Part shown: piece by piece, positions 34,490 to 44,677 of the stretch
Position numbering within the stretch: the stretch's first letter is position 1
How the letters are laid out: every line of letters starts with the position of its first letter
Origin: Armigeres subalbatus
Lineage: Eukaryota > Arthropoda > Insecta > Diptera > Culicidae
Assembly (NCBI RefSeq): GCF_024139115.2
Contig: NC_085141.1
Location: forward strand, 34,416,120-34,480,119
Reading direction: 5' to 3'
DNA length: 64,000 nucleotides
Made by a program: the position numbers and the translations under genes
The notes under the pieces: generated by a model
Seen by the model: the letters and a program-made list of their open reading frames with translations, nothing else
What the model was told of the DNA's origin: nothing
Database searches by the model: none

Positions 34490-34575
34490 CGCTGGGTCCG
34501 CGACGTTAGGCATAAGTACGTTAGGCATAATGGAGGATAGGCATAACGGACGCTAGGCATAATGTACGTTACGCA
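34490..34575. repeat. Tandem TTAGGCATAA units, single MITE arm
   Basis: Five GTTAGGCATAA-like units in about 85 bp. They resemble the ATTTGGCATAA termini at 15055-16302 in layout. No opposite arm was found nearby. Confidence 0.5.
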
Positions 34576-34845
34576 TAATTCTGTCTTATTTATGTCATAG
34601 GCTGTTCTTTGGGTCATTTTAGGCCTAACAAGACTACGGAGAAAAATGTACCACGAACACATTGTCAGCTTCAAGGGAATTCTGACCCATCGAATACCTT
34701 CTTCATTATTCAACTCCGTGGTGTGGTGGTGGATGTGGATGTCACTTAGGCTGAGGTGTTTCGTTGTTGAATACTACGTCGACATTTCCTTTCCACTTCC
34801 AAGTAATTCTCGACGAATTCCAGATGAGATTCTGCAAAAAAAACT

Positions 34846-35042
34846 TGTCTGAAACTTGATTATGCATATGTACAACATGTGATAGCCTCAGGGAAGGTCC
34901 TTCGTAGCTTAGTAGGGAAAGCACCTGTCATGCGAACTGGGGTCGTGGGATCAAACCCCACCGAAGGGGCGGTTACCCTCCAATACCTTTTCCGAACTAA
35001 ATCTATCACATGTTGTACATATGCATAATCAAGTTTCAGACA
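34846..35042. mobile_element. Palindromic element with perfect 39-bp inverted ends
   Basis: The arms at 34846-34884 and 35004-35042 are exact inverse copies over 39 bp (start TGTCTGAAACTTGATTATGC). The 119-bp loop contains a tRNA-like cloverleaf at 34898-34968. Perfect arms indicate a young element or recent gene conversion. No clear target duplication. Confidence 0.8.
34898..34968 (+). ncRNA. tRNA-like cloverleaf (tRNA pseudogene or SINE head)
   Basis: A 71-nt sequence folds as a tRNA. The acceptor is TCCTTCG with CGAAGGG (7 pairs, one T-G). TA at positions 8-9 is followed by D stem GCTT/AAGC with loop AGTAGGGA. The anticodon stem CCTGT/ACTGG has one mismatch. The T stem GTGGG/CCCAC is perfect with loop ATCAAAC. 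The A-box-like TAGCTTAGTAGG and B-box-like GGATCAAACCC could serve RNA polymerase III. The anticodon loop CATGCGA lacks U33 and would read TGC, so I do not call a functional tRNA gene. Confidence 0.6.
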
Positions 35043-35134
35043 TAGTAATTAATTTCCACTCCGGGTGGCTTAATACCCGGCATATAGGCAATTAACTTTG
35101 AATGTACCAAAAAAAACTTGCTAGCTTTTTCCAT

Positions 35135-35719
35135 GAATCTCGGATAGGATTTTACAAGAATCTCGAATGAGATTCTACACGAAGTTTGGATAGGATTCTC
35201 CACAAATCCCGGATGGGATTCTTCACGAATCCAGGATGGAATTCTCCATGAATCCCGAATGGGACTCTACACGAATTCAGGATTGGATTCTACACGAATC
35301 CCGGATGGGATTCTACTCGAATCCCGGATGGGAATATGCTCGAGTCCCGGATAAAATTCTACACGAATCCCGGATGGAATTCTACACGAATCCCGGATGG
35401 GATTCTACACGAATCCCAGATGGAAATCTACACGAATCCCAGATGGGATTCTACACGAATCCCGGATAAGATTCTACACGAATCCCGGATAGGATTCTTC
35501 ACGAATCCCGGATAGGATTCTAAACGAATCCCGGATAGGATTCTACATGAATCCCGGATGGGATTCTACACGAATCCCGGATGGGATTTCACAGAATCCC
35601 GGATGGGATTTCACAGAATTCCGGACAGAATTCCGGTTGGGATTTTACACGAACCCCGGATGGGATTCTACACAAATCTCGGATGGGATTCTACACGAAC
35701 CCCGGATGGGATTCTACAC
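35135..35719 (+). repeat. 23-bp satellite A, left block (about 25 units)
   Basis: Tandem 23-bp units made of a dyad GAATCCC-GGAT-GGGATTC plus the 5-nt spacer TACAC. Units at the left edge are more diverged. The right edge is the insertion point of a hAT element at 35720. Confidence 0.95.
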
Positions 35720-35776
35720 CAGCGGTTCTCAACCTTTTTCTTCAGAGGTACCCCTTCAAACTATTGCATTAATTGA

Positions 35777-36770
35777 GGTACCCCTTCCTGAAAGTAGGCT
35801 TCCAGGTCTCTTGAGAGGACAATTTCAAGTCCTTGAATCTCTTAAAATAGGCTTCCGCACCTTGATAAGAGGCTTCTGAGCCTCCTGCATAGCTTTCGAA
35901 CCATTTGCATGGCGGCTTTCGAGCCACTTAAAAGGAGGCTTCCTTTGCATCTCGAAAGGACGCTTCTGAGCCTCTTGAAAGTATGCTTCCAAGCCTATTG
36001 GAGAGATGCTTCCGAGCCTTTCGAATATAGGCTTCCGAGCCACTTGAAAGTAGGCTTCCGAGCCTCTTGAAAATAAGCTTCCGAGCCTCTTTGAAATAGG
36101 CTTGCGAGCCTGTTAAAAGGAGGCTTCCAAGCCTCTTGAGAGTATACTTCCGGGCGCCTTAAAACAAGGCTTCCGGCCCAATGAAAAGAGGCTTCCCAGC
36201 CTGTTGAAAAGAAGCTTCCCAGCTTCTTGAAAGCAGGCTTCCGGGATTCTTGGAAGACAAGCCTCTTGTAAAGAGGATTTCGAGCCACTTGAAAGTAGGT
36301 TTTCGAGCCTATTGAAAATAAGCTTCCGAGCCTTTTGAAAATAGGCTTGCGATACTATTGAAAATAGGCTTCCGAGCCTGTTAAAAAGAGGCTTACAAGC
36401 CTTTTGAAAGGAGCTTCCCGAGCCTCTCGAAAGGAGCCATCTGAACTTTGTGAAAGAAGGCATCCGACCATTTTAAAAGGCAGCTTCCGAGCCTCTTGAA
36501 AGTAGACTTCCGGGTGTCTTAAAACAAGACTTCCCTGCCTGTTGAAAAGAAGCTTCTCAGCCTCTTGAAAGAAGGCTTCCGAGCCTCTTGAAAGAAGGCT
36601 TGCAGGCCTCTTGAAAGGAGGCTTGCAGGCCTCTTGAAAGGAGGCTTCCAAGCCTCTTGAAAGGAGATTTTCAAGCATCTTGAAAGGATGCTTCAAAGCC
36701 TCTCGAAAGAAGGCTTCTGAACATCTTGGAAGGAGGCCTACGAGCTGTCTGGGTGAATCCTTCCGAGAAG
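35777..36770 (+). repeat. 23-bp satellite B inside the hAT element (about 43 units)
   Basis: Units are 23 bp, for example GAGGCT-TCCG-AGCCTC followed by TTGAAAG; many copies read GAGGCTT-CC-AAGCCTC. The dyad arms are 6-7 bp. The sequence is unrelated to satellite A although period and layout agree. Best preserved at about 36560-36680. Long minus-strand frames here (for example 36113-36463) come from repetition. Confidence 0.9.
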
Positions 36771-36774
36771 CAAA

Positions 36775-37105
36775 GCGCTCCTATCGAATAGACTTCACCG
36801 CCCTACCAAACTGACTATTTACAAAACGCTCATTAGGTGGGGTGCAGATGGTGGAGAAGGCGAATGAACCACGAGTTGCATCATCTGTTGGGATAACCAT
36901 CCATCGTTCACCCCGCGAATATCGGAAGACTGCGGTAGACTGAGCACGTAGACAGAATGACGGGTAATAATCTGGTGAAAATGGTTTGTGACAACGATCC
37001 TACGGGAACAAGAACCCAAGGTGGTTGGCGACATGCAGCCATGGACTGAACTCACAGACTACTCAGGCGTTAGTCTGAAAAATAAAAAAAATAAAATAAT
37101 AATGC
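36775..37105 (+). pseudogene. LINE C-terminal scrap inside the hAT element
   Basis: Scattered matches to the LINE C-terminal domain: TKLTIYKTLI-type near 36806-36836, RRMNHELHH near 36860, IGRLR near 36920-36935 and MVCDNDPTGTRTQG near 36981-37022. An A-rich tail is seen at 37079-37105. Too decayed to assign. Confidence 0.5.
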
Positions 37106-37280
37106 ATATTATGTACAAGACAAAGTTTTGTAATGGAAAATACCCAATTGTCAAAACTTTATTAATAAGTTTCGATTCTAATTGTAATGCGTCCGCCATT
37201 ACGCATTTTTGTTCAAGGTACCCCCTAGGACCAGCGAAGGTACCCCCAGGGGTACATGTACCCCAGGTTGAGAACCGCTG

Positions 37281-38890
37281 TTCTACACGAACCCCGGATG
37301 GGATTCTACACGAATCCCGGATGGGATTCTACACTTATCTCAGATGGGATTCTACACGAATCCCGGATGGGATTCTACACGAATCCCGGATGGGATTCTA
37401 CACGAATCCCGGATGGGATTCTACACTTATCCCAGATGGGATTCTACACGAATCCCGGATGAGATTCTACACGAATCCCGGATGGGATTCTACACGAATC
37501 CCGGATAGGATTCTACACGAATCCCGGATGGGATTCTACACGAATCCCGGATGGGATTCTACACGAATCCCGGATGGGATTCTACACGAATCCCGGATGG
37601 GATTCTACACGAATCCAGGATGGGATTCTCCATGAATCCCGAATGCGACTCTTCACGAATTCAGGATTGGATTCTACACGAATCCCGGATGGGATTCTAC
37701 ACGAATCCCGGATGGGATTCTACACGAATCCCGGATGGGATTCTACACGAATCCCGGATGGGATTCTACACGAATCCCGGATGGGATTCTACACGAATGC
37801 CGGATGAGATTCTACACGAATCCCGAATGAGATTCTACACGAATCCCGGATGGGATTCTACATGAATCCCGGATGGGATTCTACACGAATCTCGGATGGG
37901 ATTCTACACGAATCCCGGATGTGATTCTATACGAATCCCGGATGTGATTCTATACGAATCCCGGATGTGATTCTACACGAATCCCGGATGTGATTCTACA
38001 CGAATCCCGGATGGGATTCTAGACGACTCTCGGATGGGATTCTACACGAATCCCGGATGGGATTCTACACGAATTCCGGATGGGATTCTACACGAATCCC
38101 GGATGGGATTCTACACGAATCTCGGATGAGATTCTACACGAATCTCGGATGGGATTCTACACGAATCCCGAATGCGATTCTACACAAATCCCGGAGGGTA
38201 TTCTACGCGAATCTCGGATGGGATTCTACACGAATCTCGGATGGGATTCTACACGAATCTCGGATGGGATTCTACACGAATCTCGGATGGGATTTTACAC
38301 GAATCTCAGAAGGGATTCTACACGAATCCCGGATGAGACTCTACACGAATCCCGGATGAGATTTATACGTATCCTGAATGGGATTCTCTACGAATCCCGA
38401 ATGGGATTCTCTACGAATCCCGAATGGGATTCTCTACGAATCGAATGGGATTCTCTACGAATCTCGAATGGGATTCTCTACGAATCTCGAATGGGATTCT
38501 CTACGAATCTCGAATGGGATTCTCTACGAATCTCAGATGGGATTCTACACGAATGCCGGAGGAGACTCTACACGAATCCCGGGTGAGAGTCTACATGAAT
38601 CCCGAATGGGATTCTCTACGAATCCCGAATGGGATTCTCTACGAATCCCGAATGGGATTCTCTACGAATCCCGAATGGGATTCTCGACGAATCCCGAATG
38701 GGATTCTCCACGAGTATTGGTTGGGAATTCCCACGAATCCCGGACGGGATTCTCCATGAATCCCGAATGGAATTCTCCACGAATACCAGATGAGGTTCTC
38801 CACGAATCCCGGATGGGGTTTTCCACGAATCCCGGATAGGGTTCTCCACGAATCCCGGATAGGGTTCTCCACGAATCCCGGATGAGAATG
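37281..38890 (+). repeat. 23-bp satellite A, right block (about 70 units)
   Basis: Continues the left block after the hAT element. Subtypes form runs: GATTCTACACGAAT in 37.3-38.3 kb, then GATTCTCTACGAAT, then TTCTCCACGAAT toward 38.9 kb, consistent with local amplification. Because 23 is not a multiple of 3, three units make a 69-bp, 23-residue cycle that passes through every forward frame without a stop. Confidence 0.95.
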
Positions 38891-38992
38891 TATGTGGATG
38901 TTTTACGATTTCGATATGTCCAAATACAATGTTTCAAGTTCTCCAAATCATTCTGGAGTTCATACTAATTGGTCTACTCAATGACCTGGACC

Positions 38993-39273
38993 TATCTTCT
39001 TCTTCTTATTGGCAATAAATCCCCCACTAGGAGCTTAGTGTTCATAATGCACTTCCACAGTTGTTAACAACGAGGTTTCTAAGCCGAGCCATTTTTGCAT
39101 TTGTATATCATGAGGCTAACACGATGGTACATTTATGCCCAGGGCAGTCGAGAAAATTTCCAACCCGAATGTTTCCTAGACCAGACGCAGACAGGGAATC
39201 AAACCCAGCCACCTTCATCATGGTCTTGCTTGGTAGTCGCATAACTTACCGCACGGCTAAGGAACACCCTTAT
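38993..39273 (-). repeat. Feilai-like tRNA-derived SINE, minus strand
   Basis: On the minus strand a tRNA-like head (AGCCGTGCGG near the 39262 end, GGTTTGATTCCC near 39200) leads to a body and an (AAGAAG)n tail at 38993-39007. An 8-bp duplication CCTGGACC flanks it at 38985-38992 and 39274-39281. Confidence 0.85.
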
Positions 39274-39831
39274 CCTGGACCAATATAAATCGTAAATGAA
39301 ACACACGGCCTCGAGGGGCCATAAGAGGGACATGATTGACTGATATCGATTTGATATAGAGCCTAATTGACCGAGTAGAGCAAATGGTCTAAACTCCAGA
39401 ATGATTCGAAAAACTTAGATCATCGGGACCCTCCTTAGCCGTGCGGTGCGACGCGCGGCTCAAAGGAAGACCATGCTGAGGGTGGCTGGGTTCGATTCCC
39501 GGTGCCGGTCTAGGCAATTTTCGGTTTGGAAATTGTCTCGACTTCCCTGTGCATAAAAGTATCATCGTGTTAGTTTCATGATATACGAATGCAAAAATGG
39601 TAACCTGGCTAGAAACCTCGCAGTTAATAACTGTGGAAGTGCTTAATGAACACTAAGCTGTGAGGCGGCCCTGTCCCAGTGTGGGGATGTAATGCCAATA
39701 AGAAGAAGAAGATCATCGTATTTTGTCTTGTCTAAATAAAAAATCATGCGCATGGTATTTACGAGCTTGTATGGACATGATTGCTCGCTATCGATTTTGT
39801 ACCAAGCCTATTTGACCTGGTACACCAATTG
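39274..39831. repeat. Diverged satellite with period of roughly 180 bp, left part
   Basis: Units contain AACTCCAGAA.GATT, TAAATCGTAAAT, GGCCTC and TTGACC.GGTA landmarks. An inverted unit lies at 38900-38984. The array is interrupted by the plus-strand SINE and, at 39832, by a hAT-like element; it resumes at 41690. The period is only approximate. Confidence 0.55.
39426..39709 (+). repeat. Feilai-like tRNA-derived SINE, plus strand
   Basis: The head has an A-box-like TAGCCGTGCGG and an exact B box GGTTCGATTCC (39489-39499), and a long body ends in AAGAAGAAGA. The 9-bp AGATCATCG is repeated at 39417-39425 and 39710-39718. Such SINEs are transcribed by RNA polymerase III and moved by a LINE in trans. 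Family name from memory of the Aedes SINE. Confidence 0.88.
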
Positions 39832-41689
39832 CAGGCCTGGTAGCAGGTCACTTTTTAGTGACTTGGTCACTTTTTTCGAGCAAGTCACTAAAAAGTCTCT
39901 TTTTTCGACCTCAAGTCACTAAAGTCACTTTTTCTCGCAAAAAGTAACTATTTTCAACTATTTTGAAACTATTGACTATTTTTGAATGAAGCTCTATGTA
40001 TAAGTTGGATGATGCTTTGTTCATGGCGGAAATGAAATCACAGATTTTGGAAAAATGATCGCTCTGAAACTTCGCCAGCCATACTACTCGTTGCTTTTTA
40101 TTGGCATTTCACCAGTAGCTTATTGACCTTTCCCGTCAAAATTTAACTTGCTCAATCGATTCTTTATTTTATTTAAAGTCAAGCTTCCCAAAGAACCCAT
40201 ATTTTTTGACGCCTCTAAGTTTTTTTTAAATTTAAAACAAAATATTTAAAAAGTGTTGTTTTTTAAGATTGGGCTAACAATGGATTGAGATAATAAAATG
40301 AGATGCAATTTTTGACGGGAAAGGATAAAGATATTATATAAAGGGGATAAAGTTTCCCCAATTTTGAATATTGCCTGCGCTGAGATACATCGAAAATAAA
40401 AAAAGTGGATCAAGTCTGCCCAGTCTCCCCTATCAATTGCACTATTTGCGATTCAGATTAATCTTTTTAATTTTAGATATTCTTTCTGGTGCTTCAGGAA
40501 ACCCAATAGTTGATAAAAGGTTTGTTATTTAGTGCATACAAACATGCTTATCAGTTTTTTTTATAACAGAAAATTGTTTTATCACAAACCTTGTGCTTAG
40601 AATTATAGGGGTGTAACTGCATTAATCCATTGCTGTTCGACGATGTTTTCTTTTTTATCATTGTAGTGAATTGCGGTAGTTTGCCGAAGATTTAATGGTT
40701 TGGTGTGATAAAGAATGATTGTATCTTGCACCAGACGCAACAATCGCGGTTGTCATTGTTGAGTTATTAACGAAGTTATGATTCTCAGCGCGTGATATTT
40801 TGGTAAAAAAAATATTTTCAAATCGAAATAATGATAGTTGCATCTATGATTGTACTGCATTCGAATTGAAAGGCGATACTTTAAATACCTAAGGGATCCG
40901 CAAAGTAATTTTGCTGTAAGAACATGAGAAAATAAAAGCCGTTTTTCCCTCCCAACATCCACTTCGATAAATATTTTGGATTTTTTTTAAATATATTGTG
41001 ATGATAATTTATACATTTGAAATAGCATAAATGTGAAAGATTCTTCAATTCGTTCAATCCCAGGTTCGTTGTAACTGAATTTTCATAATTTTTGTATCGT
41101 TTTCTACGTTCCTTTCGCACTAAAAAATCCAAAAACTTCTTGAACCTATAGCAAATCTGCATCTTTCTTAAGTAGGTGTTCAGCTAATCCAGTAATTGTA
41201 ATTTTCACTCATTCTCACGAGAAGAGAATGTTCAATCACGCAGATTTTTGCCTAGAAATCATTTTTCGGGGAAGAAAAACAGGTCTTATGAGTGATAAAT
41301 AACCATGTTTCGCTCACTTCCAGTTGCGCAAACATTTGATTTGCACGCAGGACTACTCATAGTGTTTAGTAGTCCTTCTTTTGACTGACATTTAGTAAAA
41401 TATCCTTGGGATAAAAAGAAAGAAGTTAGCGTGCACGATTTTCGTTTCTTTTCTGAGTTTGTTATGAGAGAGCGGTAAGTGGAAGATGGTTTCCGCTGCA
41501 AATTACGGAAAAAAAATTCACCTTGGATCCAGAAACGCTTAATTTCGTCTCATCGAAATTGCAACTGAAACTGAAAGTCACTATTTGGTCACTTTTTCTG
41601 CAACTAAAAGTCACTATTTGGTCCCTTTTTTCATCAGCTTTGGTCACTAAAGTCACTATTTTTAGCGGCAATGGTCGCTACCAGCCCTG
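39832..41689. mobile_element. 1.86-kb hAT-like element, non-autonomous
   Basis: The left end CAGGCCTGGTAGC and the right end GCTACCAGCCCTG are inverted with one mismatch. Both ends carry several GTCACT/AGTGAC words. The flanking CAATTG is present on both sides, but a full 8-bp duplication is not seen. The interior includes a GGGGATCAAGT-family scrap (40320-40435) and no transposase frame. Confidence 0.7.
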
Positions 41690-41950
41690 CAATTGGACAA
41701 AACTCCAGAACGATTTGGAGGACTTAGAACATCCGGTTTGAATATATCTAAATCGTAAATCATACGCATGGCCTCTTAAGGCCTGCATGGTTATGATGAG
41801 ATGCTTTTAAATTTCTAGCAAAACTAGTTGACCTGGTAGACATGGAACATCCGGTGTGGATTTATTTAAATAATAAATCATACGCTCAGCTTGTTGCTGT
41901 TGGTTTTGTACCGCGCGTAGTTGATGATTAGGAGAACCTAGAACATCTGC
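41690..41950. repeat. Satellite with period of roughly 180 bp, right part
   Basis: One and a half units continue from the left part: AACTCCAGAACGATTTGGAG, CATCCGGTTTGAA, TAAATCGTAAATCATACGC, then GTTGACCTGGTAG and a second CATCCGGT word. Confidence 0.55.
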
Positions 41951-42499
41951 AAAACATTGGCTGCATTACGTTAATTATCGTTTGCTATTTTGATTACTGA
42001 AAATAAAACTAAATGTGGATATTTTATTGAAACTTTATCAATGCCTCTCAAAAATGATTAAAATTTGGTTTTATAATATAAATTTTAAGATTATGTGTAT
42101 GTTAAAGTTATATTTCAGTAGATTAAAAATTAAAAATTGTTCGATGCAAAATCTGTTCATAATCTTCTTCAATGGCCAACTGGAACTTGGCCTGCCCATC
42201 TCGCTGCTTTCCAGCTTAGTATTCTATTAGCATTTCCTCTGTTATTGATTGAACATTGAAAGCTGTTCTATCCTCGTCATTTCATGAGTTTGTATCTTGT
42301 GTGGCAAGTACAATGTAGGGTATCTGTTCCATTATTAATAACATGCTCCTATATCAATAACATTCGCAAAACAGGCAATTTAGGCTCAATTTGTGTCGTG
42401 TTTTGTTGTTATCCGGCGTGCTCACTGCTGAAAAAATCACAAAAATGAGAAATAAAACAATTTGCGCACCGGTTCTTTGTTTTCGAATGGTATTGATTT
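41951..42499. other. No feature seen
   Basis: AT-rich; no repeat ends or domains recognised. Confidence 0.4.
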
Positions 42500-42645
42500 G
42501 GGTACATGGTATGAATTCAAGGAGCAGTTCCCCTATATTGTATACACTATGTCCAGGGAGTCGAGAATGTTTCTCACCCGAAAACATCCTAGTCGAGTCT
42601 ATCCAGTCCAGAGAATCAAACTCGCCATCTCCGGATTGTTTATCA
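42500..42645 (-). repeat. Diverged tRNA-derived SINE remnant
   Basis: On the minus strand GAGTTTGATTCTCTGGACTG (near 42600-42625) resembles a SINE B box. It is followed by TTTTCGGGTGAGAAACATTC and CTCGACTCCCTGGACATAG as in the Feilai body. The tail is not preserved. Confidence 0.5.
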
Positions 42646-43776
42646 TACACCGCCGAGATCTCAGTGTTTTTTGTTTATTTTCCCGAGTTTCAGCAAACAC
42701 GATTTTTTGACGAAATCTCAGTAAAAGTGACGTTTCGATTGCTGAGATACGGTAAATATTTTACTGAAAATCAGTAATAAACGAAATTTTCTGCCGAGAT
42801 TCAGTTTTTAAATTTACTGAGCTACAGCGGTGCCCGATTTTGCCGAGGTCGAGAAAGAAAAACTTAGTGTGTAATCTGTGTACTGAGCTAATAATACTCA
42901 AAATCATCAGATTTAAGACGGCTGAAATATGAACAATACCTTTTGTCTATATTTTTCGCGGGTGAACACAAACTCTCGGCCGGGAGTGTACGTTGTTTTA
43001 AGTTTGCAACGTTAGTATTCCAATTTTTTACCTAAATTTGACCACCTACACTATAAAAACGCCAATAATGACACGAAAGGTATTTATTTCATTCGATAGT
43101 CCACCCCACAGCCACTACCAATCAATCCATTATTGTGGCACTATGTCGTTGTGCATACTGATAGCCGGCATGGCCGAAACCTTACCTCACCTACTTTACC
43201 GTTCGATTGGACCACTTGCATAGAGTTCTCCGGTAGCGATTTCTATAGTGAATTGGATCTATGTAGTACAGCCGTTCACCACACTCTCGCACGGCCACAT
43301 TCCATTCAAAGTCGCACGTTTACGGTTTTACCGCCTTGTCTTCGGTCGGTAGTTCTCGCCGTTTGGTAGGTCGGCTCTTGTCAGCGCGCGCAGTCTGCTG
43401 TATGTTCGACGCGCGCGGTCAAGGACGATCATCAAAACCAACCAGCCGTAGATCCTTTTGAGTTCAATCTGACCGGTGGTGGTGGCGGCAGAGCGGTGGT
43501 GAATTGCTCCCATCATCGGTCGTATGCGCAACAATGTCTTCTATGGACAGGCCATAAACCGCCGGATGCGATTAATTTTGTCTTTGGATGGGATTTCGAT
43601 TGAAATGAGAGGGATTTTTTTCTTTGTAATGGCATCATCCTAAATAAAAATGTAATTGCTTTTCATTTAATTATGGAGAAAGAGATCTTCAGCAAAAGTT
43701 AAGTATTATAGCGCTTCAGTTATTGAAATTGAAAATCAACTTTGACTAATCATTCTTCTTTTTTTCTCTATTCTAG
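42646..43776. other. Mixed stretch, promoter-like part at 43.1-43.6 kb
   Basis: 42650-42850 holds several CTCAG/CTGAG words as in a decayed MITE. From about 42950 to 43560 the sequence becomes CpG-richer and non-repetitive (for example GTCAGCGCGCGCAGTC near 43380), which suggests host regulatory or untranslated sequence. No frame or splice pair stands out there. Confidence 0.3.
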
Positions 43777-43823
43777 GTACGGCTTTCAAAGCATTATCAT
43801 GTTCAGTTGAATTACGGTTTGAA
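43777..43823 (+). other. Candidate 47-nt internal host exon
   Basis: A textbook acceptor (pyrimidine run then ATTCTAG, ending 43776) and a consensus donor GTAAGT at 43824 bracket 47 nt. Two of the three forward frames are open; one of them reads ACGGCTTTCAAAGC onward as TAFKALSCSVELRFE. A third frame holds ATG followed by TGA. It may be a small coding or 5' UTR exon. No protein match is claimed. Confidence 0.4.
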
Positions 43824-44149
43824 GTAAGTAGACATAACATAAGAACATCGTGCTAATAGGTTGTCGAAACAAATATATTGAATTCAAACTTTATGAAACC
43901 AGTCTAGTTTAACTTTTTTTCTACGTTACATCACACTCAATTCTACGAATAATTAACAAACAAAAGAAACATCTCAATCATACTTCGTAGTAAAAGATTT
44001 CCGTCAATTTATTTCATTTTTACTGGGACTCTGTAAAGGAGAACATTTGTTTTCTAGCATGACATATGCTCATGTGTTCAGAATAATATCAGCAAGGGGC
44101 CAATTTTCATACAAAATGGCATTGATGAGCGTTTTATGGTGATATTCAA
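43824..44149. other. AT-rich intron-like sequence
   Basis: Follows a donor consensus; no feature seen. Confidence 0.4.
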
Positions 44150-44411
44150 TCTTATATATAAAAATGAAATGGTCTGTGTTCGTATCCGCATAACTCGAAA
44201 ACGGCTGGATGGATTTTTTTCATTTCTTCAGCAGACACATTCGTTTTCGTTTCCGACGGGTTTATATGATATTTCCTTATGCGAAAATCACGGGTAAAAT
44301 GGAGTAAATCGTGAAAAACTAAAATTAAGAATCGTATGAAAATTTCGCATAGGAAGTTCACAACGCGCATTTTCGCCTACTATGCAGAACAACGTCTGCC
44401 GGGTCAACTAG
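44150..44411 (+). mobile_element. Helitron-like non-autonomous element, complete ends
   Basis: Begins TCTTATATATAAAAATGAAA and ends with GTCTGCCGGGTCAACTAG. It lies between A (44149) and T (44412), the Helitron insertion rule, and ends in CTAG as this class requires. No replicase. A hairpin before the 3' end is not obvious. Confidence 0.7.
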
Positions 44412-44677
44412 TTAAGAATACTAATGTTCGAAATTGTTTCAGTCCTGTGTTCGTATCCGCATAGCTCTAAAACGCCAGGATGGATTTTCTTCATTCTTTC
44501 TGCAGTTACCTTCGTTGTAGTTTCCGACGGGTTTATATGATATTTCCTCATGCGAAATTCACGAGCAGGGTTGAGTAAGAAAAACTAAAATTAAGATTCG
44601 TTTGGGAAATTTGCATACACATTTCAAAACGCACATTTTCGCCTACTATGCAGGACAACGTCTGCCGGGTCGACTAG
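44412..44677 (+). mobile_element. Second Helitron-like copy in tandem, 5' start lost
   Basis: From about 44454 it repeats the first copy (TGTGTTCGTATCCGCATA, then GTTTCCGACGGGTTTATATG) and ends GCCGGGTCGACTAG at 44677, followed by T. Roughly the first 30 bases of the first copy are not matched. Confidence 0.7.

Larger units (their letters stand above)
35720..37280. mobile_element. 1.56-kb non-autonomous hAT element inside satellite A
   Basis: Ends CAGCGGTTCTCAACCT (35720-35735) and AGGTTGAGAACCGCTG (37265-37280) are perfectly inverted over 16 bp. The 8-bp repeat TTCTACAC lies at 35712-35719 and 37281-37288, although the satellite unit itself contains this word. The termini match the hAT/Charlie type. 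GGTACCCC words occur just inside both ends. The interior holds a second 23-bp array (35777-36770) and a LINE scrap (36775-37105). No transposase. Confidence 0.9.

Noticed and set aside
34898..34968. Functional tRNA gene
   Set aside because: No U33 in the anticodon loop, a mismatch in the anticodon stem, and location inside a MITE-like palindrome argue for a pseudogene or SINE head.
36988..38839. Long repetitive frames such as 36988-37635 and 38378-38839 read as proteins
   Set aside because: They arise from the stop-free 23-bp satellite in every frame; no start context, no domain, and the frames cross the hAT boundary.
35135..38890. CRISPR-like array
   Set aside because: Units are contiguous with no unique spacers, and the DNA is clearly from an animal genome.
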